Source: Gemmatimonadota bacterium (lineage in GTDB: Bacteria; Gemmatimonadota; Gemmatimonadetes; Gemmatimonadales; GWC2-71-9). From it: a stretch of DNA of 64,000 nucleotides. This document shows positions 33,965 through 43,320 of this stretch, one piece after another. The stretch spans positions 123,802 through 187,801 of the forward strand of contig JANYLJ010000046.1 in assembly GCA_025357945.1 (NCBI GenBank), read 5' to 3'. Within the stretch, counting starts at the first letter, position 1. Each line of letters starts with the position of its first letter. Made by a program: the position numbers and the translations under genes. The notes under the pieces are model-generated. The model did not search any database and was not told the DNA's origin. It saw only the letters and a list, made by a program, of their open reading frames with translations.

Positions 33965-36661
33965 ATGCGCCGGCTCACTCGCTTCGCCCTGCCCGTCGTC
34001 GCGGTCGGGGCGACGTTTGCGTTCCTCCGCCATCATCAGTCGCAGGCGCCGGTGGCACCGCACGTGGGTGCGGTCGAGGTGAACGCCGCCGTGGCGTTCG
34101 ATCGATCGCCGGCGTTGGCCGGCCTGATCGCCGCTGTGACCGCGCCCGCGCTGCCGCAGTGTGATGCGAGCCGATGCGGGGCGTCACCGCCCGGCAATCC
34201 CGATGCAAACGAGGATCGAGACGCCAAGGATGCTGTCGCACCGGCGGTAACGGTGACGCCCGCAGGTGTCGCGGTGGAGCAACGGGCCCCGGGCAGTCGT
34301 CCGGCGTTGCCAGTCGTGGAGAGCTTTGACGGACTTGGTGCCGGCTTCACTGGCCCGCAGAGCGGGAGCGGCGGGCGTGGGCTGGGCAACCCGTCCGACA
34401 ATACGTTGGCTGTCGGGCCCGATCACATCGTCCAGATCGTCAACGGTGGCATGGCGGTGTTCACCAAGAAGGGCGCGCTGTTCGGCACTACGGGCAAGGT
34501 CCTGTATGGCCCGATGCGGAGCAACGCAATTTTCAACGGGTTTGGCGGTCCGTGCGAGCTGCGCAACAGCGGCGACGCCGTGGTGCGGTACGATCAGATC
34601 GCGCAGCGTTGGTTATACGTGCTGCCGATCTTTTCGCGCGATAGTACGCCACCCGTGGAGCCGACCCGGGCGAGCCCGGCCGGCAGGCCGGGGCAGCCGG
34701 GCGAGGCAGCACCACGCGACCTGATCAACGCGCCCGCACCGACGATTCCGCCAACGCCCCCCCCACCGCCACCCACCGGGCAACCGACCACGACCGGAGG
34801 CGGCCGCGGACGGGGTGCCGGTGGCTCCCCGCAAACCGGTCCGTACTCGATGTGCTACGCGGTCAGCGTCACGACGGATCCGCTCGGACCGTATTACCGG
34901 TACCAATTCATCCGTTCGCTCTTTCCCGATTATCCGCGTCCCGCGGTTTGGCCCGACGGGTATTACACGCCCAGCAGCACGAGTGACAATTTCATTCAAA
35001 AGCACGCGTGCGTGGCGGACCGGACTCGGATGCTACAGGGTCTGGCAGCAACCGAGCAGTGCGTCATCATCGACGGCGTCAATTTCCTTAACAATGCCGA
35101 CATCGACGGGCAGGCGCTGCCGCCGGCGGGCGCGCCCAACATCATCATGGCCGCGGGGGGCTCGCAGCTGCACCAGATATTCGATGACGATGGCATCTAC
35201 ACCTGGCAGTTTCACGTCGACTGGAATGACGCCACAAAAACCGGCCTGCGCGGTCCTGCCCGGATCGCCGTGGCGCCCTACCACTATCTCTGCGACGGAC
35301 AGCTCACCAACTGCGTGCCGCAACCCGACACCAACCGTCGGCTCGACGCCCAGGGCGACAAGCTGATGCAACGGCTGGTATACCGGAACGTCAACGGCCA
35401 CGAAGCGATCGTTGCACTGCATTCGATCAACACGGCCGCGGGTGGCGGCGGCGTACGGTGGTACGAGTTCCGCCTCAACAACACGCGTGATCCGGTGCTG
35501 TACCAGCAGGGGACGTACGCGCCCGACAGCCTGTATCGGTGGCTGCCGAGCATGGCCATCGACCGCAAAGGCAATATCGGTGTCGGGTATTCGTTTGGCG
35601 GCAGCACGAACTTCCCAGGCCAGCGCTTTGCGGCGCGGCTAGCCAGCGATCCAGCGGGCCAACTGACGTTTCACGAGACGGTGCTGGTGCAGGGCGAAGC
35701 GTCGCAGAAGAACCAGAGTCGCTGGGAGGACTACACCACCACCACGTTGGACCCGACCGACGACTGCACTTTCTGGTATGTGGGGGATTACCTGAAAAAG
35801 GGAGCAACCGGTTACTCGACCAGGATCGGGGCATTCCGCATTCCCGGCTGTCGGGAGGGCACCGTGGCCGGGTCGAGCTTCTTCGACACCAACCACAACG
35901 GCGTGCGTGACGGCGCCGAACCGGGACTGTCGGGCTGGACGCTCGCCTACAGTGGCGCGCAATCGGGCAAGGTCGTCACTGACGCCGCTGGTGCCTTCAC
36001 CGTGACGCTGCCGGCAGATCCCGTGTTCGGCAACGTGAATTACACCTTCTCGGCACCTTCGCCGTCGCGCAACGGATGGACCGCGACCCAACCCGACGGG
36101 CCGATCGGCACCGGCGTGACCCGTACGGCCAGTGGCTTTCAGGTCCATCTTGAGGACCGCGACTTTGTCACCGGGGTCGCGTTCGGCAGTGTGTGCACGG
36201 TATCGAGCCGCGGGGCGCACGATGCAGCATTCTGGCTGAGTCCGGCGGGTAGCGCGCTGATGGCGAGGCGCGACTCGAACTGGACCAGGCTGTTTGATTC
36301 GATATACGTCGCGGACGGGCAGGGCGCACGAATCCGCGTTGCGCGTGGCCCGGCCGGATTCGACACATTGCGCGCCTGGCTACCGGGGGCCATACACGGA
36401 ACGGAGATGCAACGGCGCTCCGCCGTGTTCGCCGTCGCCGGCCTCAACGTCGTGAGCGACGCCGTGGACGGATCGGCAACGATCGCTGACCCGATTCTGC
36501 ATGACTGGCCGCAAGTGCGCGCGCTGCTCGGCCGCGGCAGCGTCGCGCTTGGTGCCGGCGATGCCCGCGCGGCGACGTATGCTGCGATAGCGGAAGATCT
36601 CATCGCCAACACGGCGACGATCACGCCGGCCAGGCCGTCGGGCTGCCCCAAACCGTTCTAG
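33965..36661 (+). CDS. Large secreted protein with SdrD-B-like C-terminal domain
   Basis: 898 aa from the ATG at 33965, with AGGAGG about 10 bp upstream. The N-terminal signal is uncleaved or long (ALPVVAVGATFAFL). A big unknown domain (about 110-640) contains repeated strand motifs and a Pro/Gly-rich insert near 255-290 (six consecutive prolines, then GGGRGRGAGG). At about 640-735 lies an SdrD-B/prealbumin-like beta sandwich (SSFFDTNHNGVRDGAEPGLSGW). The C-terminus is helical. No catalytic motif is visible. It could be a surface or extracellular binding protein. The gene is convergent with ompA-like, with 6 bp between stops. Confidence 0.82.
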   Translation: MRRLTRFALPVVAVGATFAFLRHHQSQAPVAPHVGAVEVNAAVAFDRSPALAGLIAAVTAPALPQCDASRCGASPPGNPDANEDRDAKDAVAPAVTVTPAGVAVEQRAPGSRPALPVVESFDGLGAGFTGPQSGSGGRGLGNPSDNTLAVGPDHIVQIVNGGMAVFTKKGALFGTTGKVLYGPMRSNAIFNGFGGPCELRNSGDAVVRYDQIAQRWLYVLPIFSRDSTPPVEPTRASPAGRPGQPGEAAPRDLINAPAPTIPPTPPPPPPTGQPTTTGGGRGRGAGGSPQTGPYSMCYAVSVTTDPLGPYYRYQFIRSLFPDYPRPAVWPDGYYTPSSTSDNFIQKHACVADRTRMLQGLAATEQCVIIDGVNFLNNADIDGQALPPAGAPNIIMAAGGSQLHQIFDDDGIYTWQFHVDWNDATKTGLRGPARIAVAPYHYLCDGQLTNCVPQPDTNRRLDAQGDKLMQRLVYRNVNGHEAIVALHSINTAAGGGGVRWYEFRLNNTRDPVLYQQGTYAPDSLYRWLPSMAIDRKGNIGVGYSFGGSTNFPGQRFAARLASDPAGQLTFHETVLVQGEASQKNQSRWEDYTTTTLDPTDDCTFWYVGDYLKKGATGYSTRIGAFRIPGCREGTVAGSSFFDTNHNGVRDGAEPGLSGWTLAYSGAQSGKVVTDAAGAFTVTLPADPVFGNVNYTFSAPSPSRNGWTATQPDGPIGTGVTRTASGFQVHLEDRDFVTGVAFGSVCTVSSRGAHDAAFWLSPAGSALMARRDSNWTRLFDSIYVADGQGARIRVARGPAGFDTLRAWLPGAIHGTEMQRRSAVFAVAGLNVVSDAVDGSATIADPILHDWPQVRALLGRGSVALGAGDARAATYAAIAEDLIANTATITPARPSGCPKPF

Positions 36662-36667
36662 GCCTGC

Positions 36668-37915
36668 TCAGTTCTTCACCAGCTCCACTCGCCGGTTGTT
36701 CTGGCGGCCTTCGGGCGTGTCGTTCGGGCTCACTGGCTTGGTGGACCCGAACCCTGCGGACTTGAGCCGCGCAGCGTCAATCTTGTAGCTGTCGATCAGG
36801 TACTGACGCACCGATGCCGCGCGCTTTTCCGAGAGCGTCAGGTTGCCGGCGGCGCTGCCGGTGTTGTCCGTGTGTCCCTCGATGGTGAGCTTGAGTTCGG
36901 AATGCTGCGTCAGCATGTCGCCGATCTCCTTGAGCGTCGGCGTGGATTCGCCACGGATCTTGTCAGAACTCACGTCGAACAGGATCCCTTGCGTCGACAC
37001 CCGCCCATCCGCAGTCAGGGCATCGTAAAACTTCTTGCTGCCGGCCGCGATACGGATATTGGTGGTCAGCGACCCATTGTCGTCGGCGTTGGGCAGGCTG
37101 ACGCGGATCTTGTCTCCGCGCGTGAAGATCAGGCCGTTGAGCTGGCCGACACGCACGGCGTTGACGTACGCCTTGGCATACCCGCCGTCGACCATCAGGC
37201 GGCAGGTCTCGAAGTCGTTCTCGCCGACGCCGGCCGCTTCCTGGCCGGACTCCTTGGATCCATTGGTGCCGGTCCCGTAAATGGTGGCGCTCCCCTGATC
37301 GCACCGGAAATGGAGTTCCTTGTCCTCGCCGATCTGGAGGGCGATCCCGGATCCGTTGCCACCCCGGCGGTGAAACTGGAACTCGATTGTGAAACGTTGC
37401 GGCAGGTTCTCCGACAGGTCGATCGTCATCTCTGCGCCGGTCACGGTGTGGAGGTATTTCTGCCCCTTGATATCGACCACGGTGACGTTGCCGCTACTCA
37501 CATCCTCGTGTGTGGGCAGGTCACCGACATGATCGTTGGCAAAATCGTCGTAGAAGAGGACGCGTTCGCCCGGGATAAAGTCGTAGTTCAGCCAGACGCC
37601 CTTGCCCGGCGGATCGTCCGACCCGGCGACTGGCGCGGCCACGGTCGAGTCGGTGGGCATCTTGCTCGCGGCCGACTGGTCCTTGAGTGGCTTTCCCTTG
37701 GCATCGACGATCGTGACGGGCTTCCCGTCAGCGTGCGCCTTGCTGATACACCCCTGATCGTTCACGGCGCAGTTGACCATGTTGTCGATCTTGGTCTGCG
37801 CGGCGTTGTTGACGGCGTTGCGAATCATTCCGCCGATCTGTGCGGAACCGGTCGAGGGGAACAGCATGGCGCCGAGGCATGCGCCCACGGCGAGGAACAG
37901 GAAACGTGACTTCAT
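36668..37915 (-). CDS. OmpA-family protein with LamG-like middle domain
   Basis: 415 aa. Signal peptide ends GSAQ (about 26). A short linker with two cysteines leads to a jelly-roll/LamG-like region (about 105-295: FTIEFQFHRRGGNGSGIALQ, KAYVNAVRVGQL). The C-terminal OmpA domain (about 300-412) shows the peptidoglycan-binding pattern LTIEGHTDNTG, NLTLSEKRAASVRQYL and TPEGRQNNRRVEL. There is no N-terminal beta-barrel, so it is probably a periplasmic peptidoglycan-linked protein rather than a porin. Confidence 0.9.
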   Translation of the reverse strand: MKSRFLFLAVGACLGAMLFPSTGSAQIGGMIRNAVNNAAQTKIDNMVNCAVNDQGCISKAHADGKPVTIVDAKGKPLKDQSAASKMPTDSTVAAPVAGSDDPPGKGVWLNYDFIPGERVLFYDDFANDHVGDLPTHEDVSSGNVTVVDIKGQKYLHTVTGAEMTIDLSENLPQRFTIEFQFHRRGGNGSGIALQIGEDKELHFRCDQGSATIYGTGTNGSKESGQEAAGVGENDFETCRLMVDGGYAKAYVNAVRVGQLNGLIFTRGDKIRVSLPNADDNGSLTTNIRIAAGSKKFYDALTADGRVSTQGILFDVSSDKIRGESTPTLKEIGDMLTQHSELKLTIEGHTDNTGSAAGNLTLSEKRAASVRQYLIDSYKIDAARLKSAGFGSTKPVSPNDTPEGRQNNRRVELVKN

Positions 37916-37983
37916 GAAGCGCTCCGAATGGGAAGGCTAACCGGTGCAAGCTAGCGTCGAGCGTGCGTCGGTGAACGGGCGCG

Positions 37984-38823
37984 CTAGAACGACAGCGCAT
38001 GGAGATACTCGAAGTTCAGGCCCGCGCTCGCCAGTTCGTCCATGGCGCCTTCCTGCTCGACGTAACAGGGTTTGGCCTGGATCGCCGGAACGGCCGCGAG
38101 GAAGCGCCTGAGGTCCAACGTACCGGCGCCAAGTTCGGTATCGTGCGAGCGGTCGGCGGCGACGTCCTTGAGATGGAAGCTCCCGTAGCGGTCGCGATAC
38201 CGCTGCAGGTATCGCATCGGGTCACCGCCACCCATCACCATGTTGCCGACGTCGAGTTGGAGACGAACGGATGACCGGTCCAGGCGCCCCACGAAAAAGT
38301 CGTAGGCGATCTTCCCCTCGATCACCTTCATGTGATCGGGTTCGTTGTGGAAGGCGAGCCAGATGCCGGCGCGGCGTGCCGCAGCTCCGGCCACGTTGAA
38401 TCGATCGGCCCACACGCGCCACGCCTCGAGCGAGTGCTGGGTGTCCGGCGTCAGGCTCGGCACGATCAGGTACTCGTGGCCGAGGAGCTTGGCCGTCTCC
38501 AGGCTCCGGTCCCAATCTTTCAGCATCGTTTCGGGAGCCATGTGTGCTGACGGCGCACGCAGCCCCTCATGATCGATGGCGGCGCGCACTTGTTGCGGCG
38601 TCCGGCCAAAGTTGTCGAATGACCAGAGCAATTCGACGTCAGTGTAACCGATGGTCCGTATCGCCGCCAACGTGCGTTCGGGGTCCGCGCGCATCACGTT
38701 GCGCACCGAGTACAGCTCGAGCCCGATGCGATCGAGCCGGTTCGTCGCAACCGCAGTACCGGGGAGGGCCAGCAGGCCGCCCACCGTTGCGGTCACCGCT
38801 CCGATAAAGGTCCGTCGTTCCAT
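37984..38823 (-). CDS. Sugar phosphate isomerase/epimerase-like TIM barrel, Tat-type signal
   Basis: 279 aa from the ATG at 38823; a longer frame opens at 38895 but lacks protein character. The signal ERRTFIGAV followed by a hydrophobic helix resembles a twin-arginine export signal, common for this family in Gemmatimonadota. The AP-endonuclease-2-type barrel has likely metal ligands in [41 protein letters not shown] and CYVEQEGA. It would isomerise or epimerise a sugar in the periplasm. Substrate unknown. Divergent, with 101 bp, from the membrane protein. Confidence 0.88.
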   Translation of the reverse strand: MERRTFIGAVTATVGGLLALPGTAVATNRLDRIGLELYSVRNVMRADPERTLAAIRTIGYTDVELLWSFDNFGRTPQQVRAAIDHEGLRAPSAHMAPETMLKDWDRSLETAKLLGHEYLIVPSLTPDTQHSLEAWRVWADRFNVAGAAARRAGIWLAFHNEPDHMKVIEGKIAYDFFVGRLDRSSVRLQLDVGNMVMGGGDPMRYLQRYRDRYGSFHLKDVAADRSHDTELGAGTLDLRRFLAAVPAIQAKPCYVEQEGAMDELASAGLNFEYLHALSF

Positions 38824-38924
38824 GGCACAACAGTACGCGCGAGCACGGTGCGCGCAAGCCGAGATGGCCGAAGACGAATTTTGCGGTAGATTCACCGCGT
38901 CCCCTACATCCTCAAGAGGTCGTC

Positions 38925-39488
38925 ATGACAGGGCTTACCGCATTGTGGCTCCCGATCCTCCTGTCGGCAGTTCTTGTGTTCGTGACCAGCTCGATCATCC
39001 ACATGGCGTCGCCGTGGCACAAGAGCGACTACCCCAGGCTCCCGGACGAGGACGGCGTGATGAACGCGCTACGACCGTTCAACATCCCGCCCGGCGACTA
39101 TATGGCACCGCGCCCCTCAAGCGGTGCCGACATGAAGTCGCCGGCGTTCACCGAGAAGCGGAACAAGGGGCCGGTCGTGATCATGACGGTGATGCCGAAT
39201 GGTCCGTGGGCGATGGGCAGTACGATGGTCCGCTGGTTCGTGTACTTGATCGTGGTCGGCGCCTTGGCTGCGTACATCGCCGGTCGTGCCCTGCCGGCCG
39301 GTGCAACGTACCTCCAAGTATTTCGCTTCGTCGGGGCGAGCGCGTTCCTCGCTCACACCATGGCGTATTGGCCGCTGCGGATCTGGTACCACCGGGCGCT
39401 GAGCACGACGATCAAGGCCACCGTCGATGGACTGATCTATGCGCTGCTGACCGCGGGGGTGTTCGGCTGGTTGTGGCCTAAGGCGTAG
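38925..39488 (+). CDS. Small integral membrane protein of unknown family
   Basis: 187 aa, AAGAGGT upstream. About four membrane helices: near 5-25, 100-120, 125-145 and 165-184. A short Pro-rich soluble stretch ([20 protein letters not shown]) separates the first helix from the rest. It includes [22 protein letters not shown], a pattern seen in uncharacterised Gemmatimonadota and Acidobacteriota membrane proteins. No motif suggests a reaction. It lies 18 bp before the epimerase, so they may be co-transcribed. Confidence 0.8.
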   Translation: MTGLTALWLPILLSAVLVFVTSSIIHMASPWHKSDYPRLPDEDGVMNALRPFNIPPGDYMAPRPSSGADMKSPAFTEKRNKGPVVIMTVMPNGPWAMGSTMVRWFVYLIVVGALAAYIAGRALPAGATYLQVFRFVGASAFLAHTMAYWPLRIWYHRALSTTIKATVDGLIYALLTAGVFGWLWPKA

Positions 39489-39506
39489 TGCCGGGGCCCG
39501 GTCGCG

Positions 39507-40520
39507 ATGACTGAAGCGGAGCTCGACGAGCTCCTGTCCCATCCGACCCCGGAGCTTGTTGCCTCGCTTGCTCGCATCGACGGCGATATCCTCATCCTCG
39601 GTGTCGGCGGCAAGATGGGTCCGTCGCTGGCCCGTCTTGCCGCGCGGGCGTCGCGCGACTCAGCCAGGCCGCGGCGGATCATCGGGGCAGCCCGATTTAC
39701 CAACCCCGCCGCCAGGCAGGCACTCGAACGTGCTGGCGTCGAGGCGGTCACTTGCGATCTGTTCGACCGCGCTGCGGTCGAACGCCTGCCCGACGCGGTC
39801 AACATCATCTACATGGCTGGTCGCAAGTTCGGCACGTCCGACGACCAGCCGGCCACGTGGGCCACCAATGCCTACCTCCCTGGCGTGGTGGCCGATCGGT
39901 TCGCGAGATCCCGGATCGTGGCCTTTTCCACCGGCAACGTCTATCCGCTGGCACCGGTGCAGAGCGACGGACCCACCGAGGCCGATCCGGTCGGTCCAAT
40001 CGGTGAGTATGCCCAGGCGGCACGAGCGCGTGAGCGCGTGTTCGAGTTCTTCTCACGGCGTAACAACACGCCGATGGCGATTCTCCGGCTCAACTACGCC
40101 ATCGAACCACGGTACGGTGTGCTGCGCGACATCGCTGACAAGGTTTATCGCGGCGAGCAGGTCGACGTGGCCATGGGACACGCCAACGTGATCTGGCAGC
40201 GTGACGCGAACGCGATTGCACTGCGGGCGCTGGAACACTGCGCTGCGCCACCGCTGGTCCTGAATGTGACTGGCCGACCGGCCCACGCGGTGCGCGACCT
40301 GGCGACCCGGTTCGGGGTGCGATTCGGTCGGGAGCCGTTGGTTGCCGGCGTGGAGAGCGCCACGGCGTTGCTGAGCGACGCGTCCCGGTGCGAAGCGTTG
40401 TTCGGTGTGGCACCCACCGACATCGACCGGATGATCGACTACGTGGCGGAATGGGTTGCCGCCGGTGGCCGATCGCTCAACCGGCCGACTCACTTCGAGG
40501 ATCGCGAGGGGCGATTCTGA
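39507..40520 (+). CDS. NAD-dependent epimerase/dehydratase-like, atypical catalytic site
   Basis: 337 aa. Extended-SDR Rossmann motif LGVGGKMG near 31-38, and a strand-turn STGNVYP near 147-153. The Tyr of the active site is in GEYAQAARARE, but the Lys normally four residues later is Ala. This seems to be a trait of a distinct branch of epimerase-like proteins rather than a mutation. The protein ends in the same TGATG that starts the DHDPS-family gene (1-nt overlap), so both are made together and likely act on the same sugar-acid route. Exact reaction unknown. Confidence 0.85.
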   Translation: MTEAELDELLSHPTPELVASLARIDGDILILGVGGKMGPSLARLAARASRDSARPRRIIGAARFTNPAARQALERAGVEAVTCDLFDRAAVERLPDAVNIIYMAGRKFGTSDDQPATWATNAYLPGVVADRFARSRIVAFSTGNVYPLAPVQSDGPTEADPVGPIGEYAQAARARERVFEFFSRRNNTPMAILRLNYAIEPRYGVLRDIADKVYRGEQVDVAMGHANVIWQRDANAIALRALEHCAAPPLVLNVTGRPAHAVRDLATRFGVRFGREPLVAGVESATALLSDASRCEALFGVAPTDIDRMIDYVAEWVAAGGRSLNRPTHFEDREGRF

Positions 40521-41557
40521 TGTGGGTGCGGCGGGCGCTCCGGCAGGGCCTTGTGATTCCCGCGCACCCGCTCGCGCTTACTGCTGCCCGCCGGCTCGAC
40601 GAACGGCGGCAGCGCGCGCTGACACGCTACTACCTCGACGCGGGCGCCGGTGGCGTGGCAGTCGGTGTCCATACCACGCAGTTCGCGATCCACGAGCCCA
40701 AGCGCGGGCTGCTGCCCCATGTGCTGCAGCTCGCCGCCGAAACGGTCCGCTCAGGGCTCCGCGCGCGGCGCACCGTGTTGATCGCTGGCGTGATCGGGCG
40801 GACGCGCCAGGCGATGCGCGAAGCGGCGCTCGCCCGCGAGCTCGGATACGACGCCGTGCTTCTCTCCCTCGCCGCGCTCAAGCATGCCGGGACGGCGGAG
40901 CTGGTTGCCCATGCGCGAGCGGTGGCGAGCGTGATGCCGGTGATGGGTTTCTACCTGCAGCCGGCGGTCGGCGGCCGGGTGCTTGGCTACCGCTTCTGGC
41001 GCCGTTTCGCCGAAATCGAGAATGTAGTGGCCATCAAGATCGCGCCGTTCGACCGCTATGCGACGCTCGAGGTGATCCGGGCAGTCGTCGATTCGGGGCG
41101 GGCAACGGAGATCGCACTGTACACCGGAAATGACGATCACATCCTGCTCGACCTGTTGACCCGGCATTCGATTGGCGGCCACCGCCCGGCGCGAATGATC
41201 GGTGGGCTGCTCGGCCACTGGGCGTTCTGGACCAACACTGCGGTCAAGCAGTTCGACGTCTGTACGCGAGTTGCCCGAGGGGGAGCGGCCGTTCCCTCAC
41301 GCTTGCTCGCTCTCGCCGAGCAGGTCACCGACGCCAACGCCGCCGTGTTCGACGCCGCGAATCGCTTTCGTGGCTGCATTCCGGGCATCCACGAGATCCT
41401 GCGACGGCAGGGCCTGCTCGCCGGGCGGTGGTGCCTGGATCCGGATGAGGAGCTGTCGCCGGGGCAGGCGAAGGAGATCAGCCGGGTGTGCCGAGCGTAC
41501 CCGCAGCTCGCGGATGATGAGTTTGTTCGGGAGAATCTGGACCGGTGGATGACGTAG
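40520..41557 (+). CDS. DHDPS/NAL-family class I aldolase
   Basis: 345 aa from the ATG at 40520, coupled to the epimerase by TGATG. TIM barrel with Schiff-base lysine Lys173 (VVAIKIAPFDR) and a partner Tyr145 in GFYLQPAVGG. Family enzymes cleave or condense 2-oxo acids (pyruvate chemistry), for example dihydrodipicolinate, N-acetylneuraminate or keto-deoxy sugar acids. With an epimerase as neighbour, a sugar-acid breakdown role is more likely than lysine synthesis. It is about 50 residues longer than DapA. A hairpin follows its stop. Confidence 0.88.
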   Translation: MWVRRALRQGLVIPAHPLALTAARRLDERRQRALTRYYLDAGAGGVAVGVHTTQFAIHEPKRGLLPHVLQLAAETVRSGLRARRTVLIAGVIGRTRQAMREAALARELGYDAVLLSLAALKHAGTAELVAHARAVASVMPVMGFYLQPAVGGRVLGYRFWRRFAEIENVVAIKIAPFDRYATLEVIRAVVDSGRATEIALYTGNDDHILLDLLTRHSIGGHRPARMIGGLLGHWAFWTNTAVKQFDVCTRVARGGAAVPSRLLALAEQVTDANAAVFDAANRFRGCIPGIHEILRRQGLLAGRWCLDPDEELSPGQAKEISRVCRAYPQLADDEFVRENLDRWMT

Positions 41558-41561
41558 GGGC

Positions 41562-41579
41562 CCGCCACTAAAGTGGCGG
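41562..41579 (+). terminator. Short hairpin after the aldolase gene
   Basis: 7-bp stem CCGCCAC/GTGGCGG around TAAA, 4 nt after the stop. It merges with the inverted-repeat element and may be part of it. Confidence 0.45.
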
Positions 41580-41715
41580 CTCGGCTGATGTCGCTAAAGC
41601 GACGTCTGCGCCGATGCAGTCACCGAATGCGTCGCGACGTGTTGAGTTCCCGTGTATTCGCGAGACTCCCAATTGCTTGGATCCAACGTCGCCTTAGCGA
41701 TATCAGCCGAGCCGC
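41576..41715. repeat. MITE-like 140-bp element with 30-bp terminal inverted repeats
   Basis: Left arm 41576-41605 and right arm 41686-41715 are inverted copies with only two mismatches in 30. Inside the left arm is a small palindrome GTCGC-TAAA-GCGAC. The 80-bp core has no ORF. No clear target-site duplication was identified. It sits between a plus-strand aldolase and a minus-strand amidohydrolase, so it could also act as a long terminator hairpin. Confidence 0.6.
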
Positions 41716-41749
41716 GCCTTTAGCCGCGAGCTCGCGCACACACGCCCGG

Positions 41750-42526
41750 TCAACGCGAGTTGAACGCCCTCACATTCCCGGCCGTGAGCATCTCCCGCTT
41801 GTCCGCATCGAGGTTGAGCAGATCGAGCTTCGCGCTCGACGCCTCCGGAAGTCGCAACGGCAGCCCGGTGCCGAAGGCGAACCGCTCAATACCGATCGTC
41901 TGCAGCAACAGTTCAAGATGGTCCTCCGGCGGACCCCAGATCCAGCAGATATCCCAGAGTATCCTGCGAGCCTCGTCCGGCGTCGAGCCGAAATGGACTT
42001 GTTCGACGAATTCCCGGTCCGCGTGGGTGACAAGGAGTCTGGCCGACGGGTGGTTGCGGATCAATTGGCGCACCGCCCACGGCGGCAGTTCGGCAGCGGC
42101 GTCGTTCGGGTGACGCTGCCGGATATCCTCCAGACGTACGGCCATCATCAGCGGCACGTCGCGCTCGCCACACGCGGCAACCAACTGCTGCATCTCATGG
42201 CCGGCTGGCATCAGGCCGTAGCGCGTCGGGTCGCACCGAACGGCGGGAACTTGGCGCGCCACTGCCTCGTCGAGCACTGCCTCCCACCCGGGCAAGCCCG
42301 GGTGCACCGCCGGAACGGACCGCAGCTGCGCATGCCGGTCGTGCGCTTCATACAATGTCGCGTTGCCCGCGGTCGGATCGCGCCAGAAGGTCGCTGCCAG
42401 GTGCGACACCCAGGCCTCGTCGGTTCCGACACGAGCGATCGCGCGAACGACGTCACTTGCTTCCCACTCGCCGATGTCGCGGAACGGGTAGCTGCCAAGA
42501 AAGGTGTTAATGTCGACTTGGGTCAT
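41750..42526 (-). CDS. Amidohydrolase_2-type metal hydrolase, second of a pair
   Basis: 258 aa from the ATG at 42526, which overlaps the stop of the preceding amidohydrolase (ATGA). TIM-barrel family recognisable by VDINTFLGSYPFRD at the start, VPAVRCDPTRYGLMPAG, VPLMMAVRLED, LLVTHADREFVEQV and a late FGTGLPLRLPEAS. The usual first HxH metal motif is reduced to N-T-F here, so metal binding may differ from its neighbour. Probably a hydrolase or decarboxylase in the same route as the next three genes. Confidence 0.82.
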   Translation of the reverse strand: MTQVDINTFLGSYPFRDIGEWEASDVVRAIARVGTDEAWVSHLAATFWRDPTAGNATLYEAHDRHAQLRSVPAVHPGLPGWEAVLDEAVARQVPAVRCDPTRYGLMPAGHEMQQLVAACGERDVPLMMAVRLEDIRQRHPNDAAAELPPWAVRQLIRNHPSARLLVTHADREFVEQVHFGSTPDEARRILWDICWIWGPPEDHLELLLQTIGIERFAFGTGLPLRLPEASSAKLDLLNLDADKREMLTAGNVRAFNSR

Positions 42527-43320
42527 GTGGCGAAGCTGCCGGGCGGAAAGATCGACATGGCGTTGCGCCACCGGACGCGCTCGATGTCATCGAGCGACAG
42601 GAGGCGTTCGAGGTAGCGCAGCTTGGCCCAGCCGGTGCAGATGGTGATATCGCAGCCCCAGAGCAGCCGCGCCGCGCCAACCGTCGCGAGACACGCTTCG
42701 AGCATGCCATGATCGACGCCGCTTCCCGACAGGTCGACGAAGATGTTGTCGACGCCACGAATCGCGTGCAGTGAGTGGAGCCAATCGCCGCCACCACCGA
42801 TGTGGGCGAGCACGAACGGCACCGCCGGGTGGCGTCGTGCAAGCTGCGCCAGTTCCGCTGCGTCCGATGCTTCCTGGCCTCCCCATTCGTGGCGCCGGTG
42901 CTGCCAGACGTGATGCAGCACCGGGACACCACGGTCGCGCGCGGCGTGGCATATCGGGTCGAGCAGCGGGTCATTGGCACGCCGGCTCGCGGCCAGCTTC
43001 ACGCCGATCATCCCGGCGTCAAGACAGCGGGCGATCTCCGCCAGAGCGTGCCCGGTGTAGTTGGGGTTCACACAGGCGTAGCCGCTGATGCGCTCGGGGT
43101 GCTCGGCTATCAGGCCGAGCAGCGCATCGTTGCCCGCAACGACGTCTGTGGGCGAGGGGAAGTAGGTCGGCGAACGGCGGCCCCAGGTACCCAGGATCGA
43201 GGCGACATGGCGAGTGATCTCGATCTGCTCGCCCGCACGAAGCCGGGAGGCGTTCCGCTCGGCCCAGTCGGCACGACCGCCGGCCGGCTGATAGAAGTGG
43301 GCGTGCACATCGATCAGCAT
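42523..43320 (-). CDS. Amidohydrolase_2-type metal hydrolase, first of a pair
   Basis: 265 aa. Start ATG at 43320 overlaps the aminotransferase stop by 7 nt. It has the complete family signature: DVHAHFY (HxH), VPVLHHVWQH with a His ligand, FVLAHIGGGGDWLHSL, and WGCDITICTG with a late Asp. The fold fits enzymes such as uronate-type or ACMSD-like lyases and amide hydrolases. Because it lies between an aminotransferase and a heparinase-like gene, a sugar-derived substrate is an inference. Confidence 0.87.
   Translation of the reverse strand: MLIDVHAHFYQPAGGRADWAERNASRLRAGEQIEITRHVASILGTWGRRSPTYFPSPTDVVAGNDALLGLIAEHPERISGYACVNPNYTGHALAEIARCLDAGMIGVKLAASRRANDPLLDPICHAARDRGVPVLHHVWQHRRHEWGGQEASDAAELAQLARRHPAVPFVLAHIGGGGDWLHSLHAIRGVDNIFVDLSGSGVDHGMLEACLATVGAARLLWGCDITICTGWAKLRYLERLLSLDDIERVRWRNAMSIFPPGSFAT

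Noticed and set aside
34680..34860. Repeat or CRISPR-like pattern
   Set aside because: It is a proline/glycine-coding low-complexity segment of the secreted protein, not a spaced repeat array.
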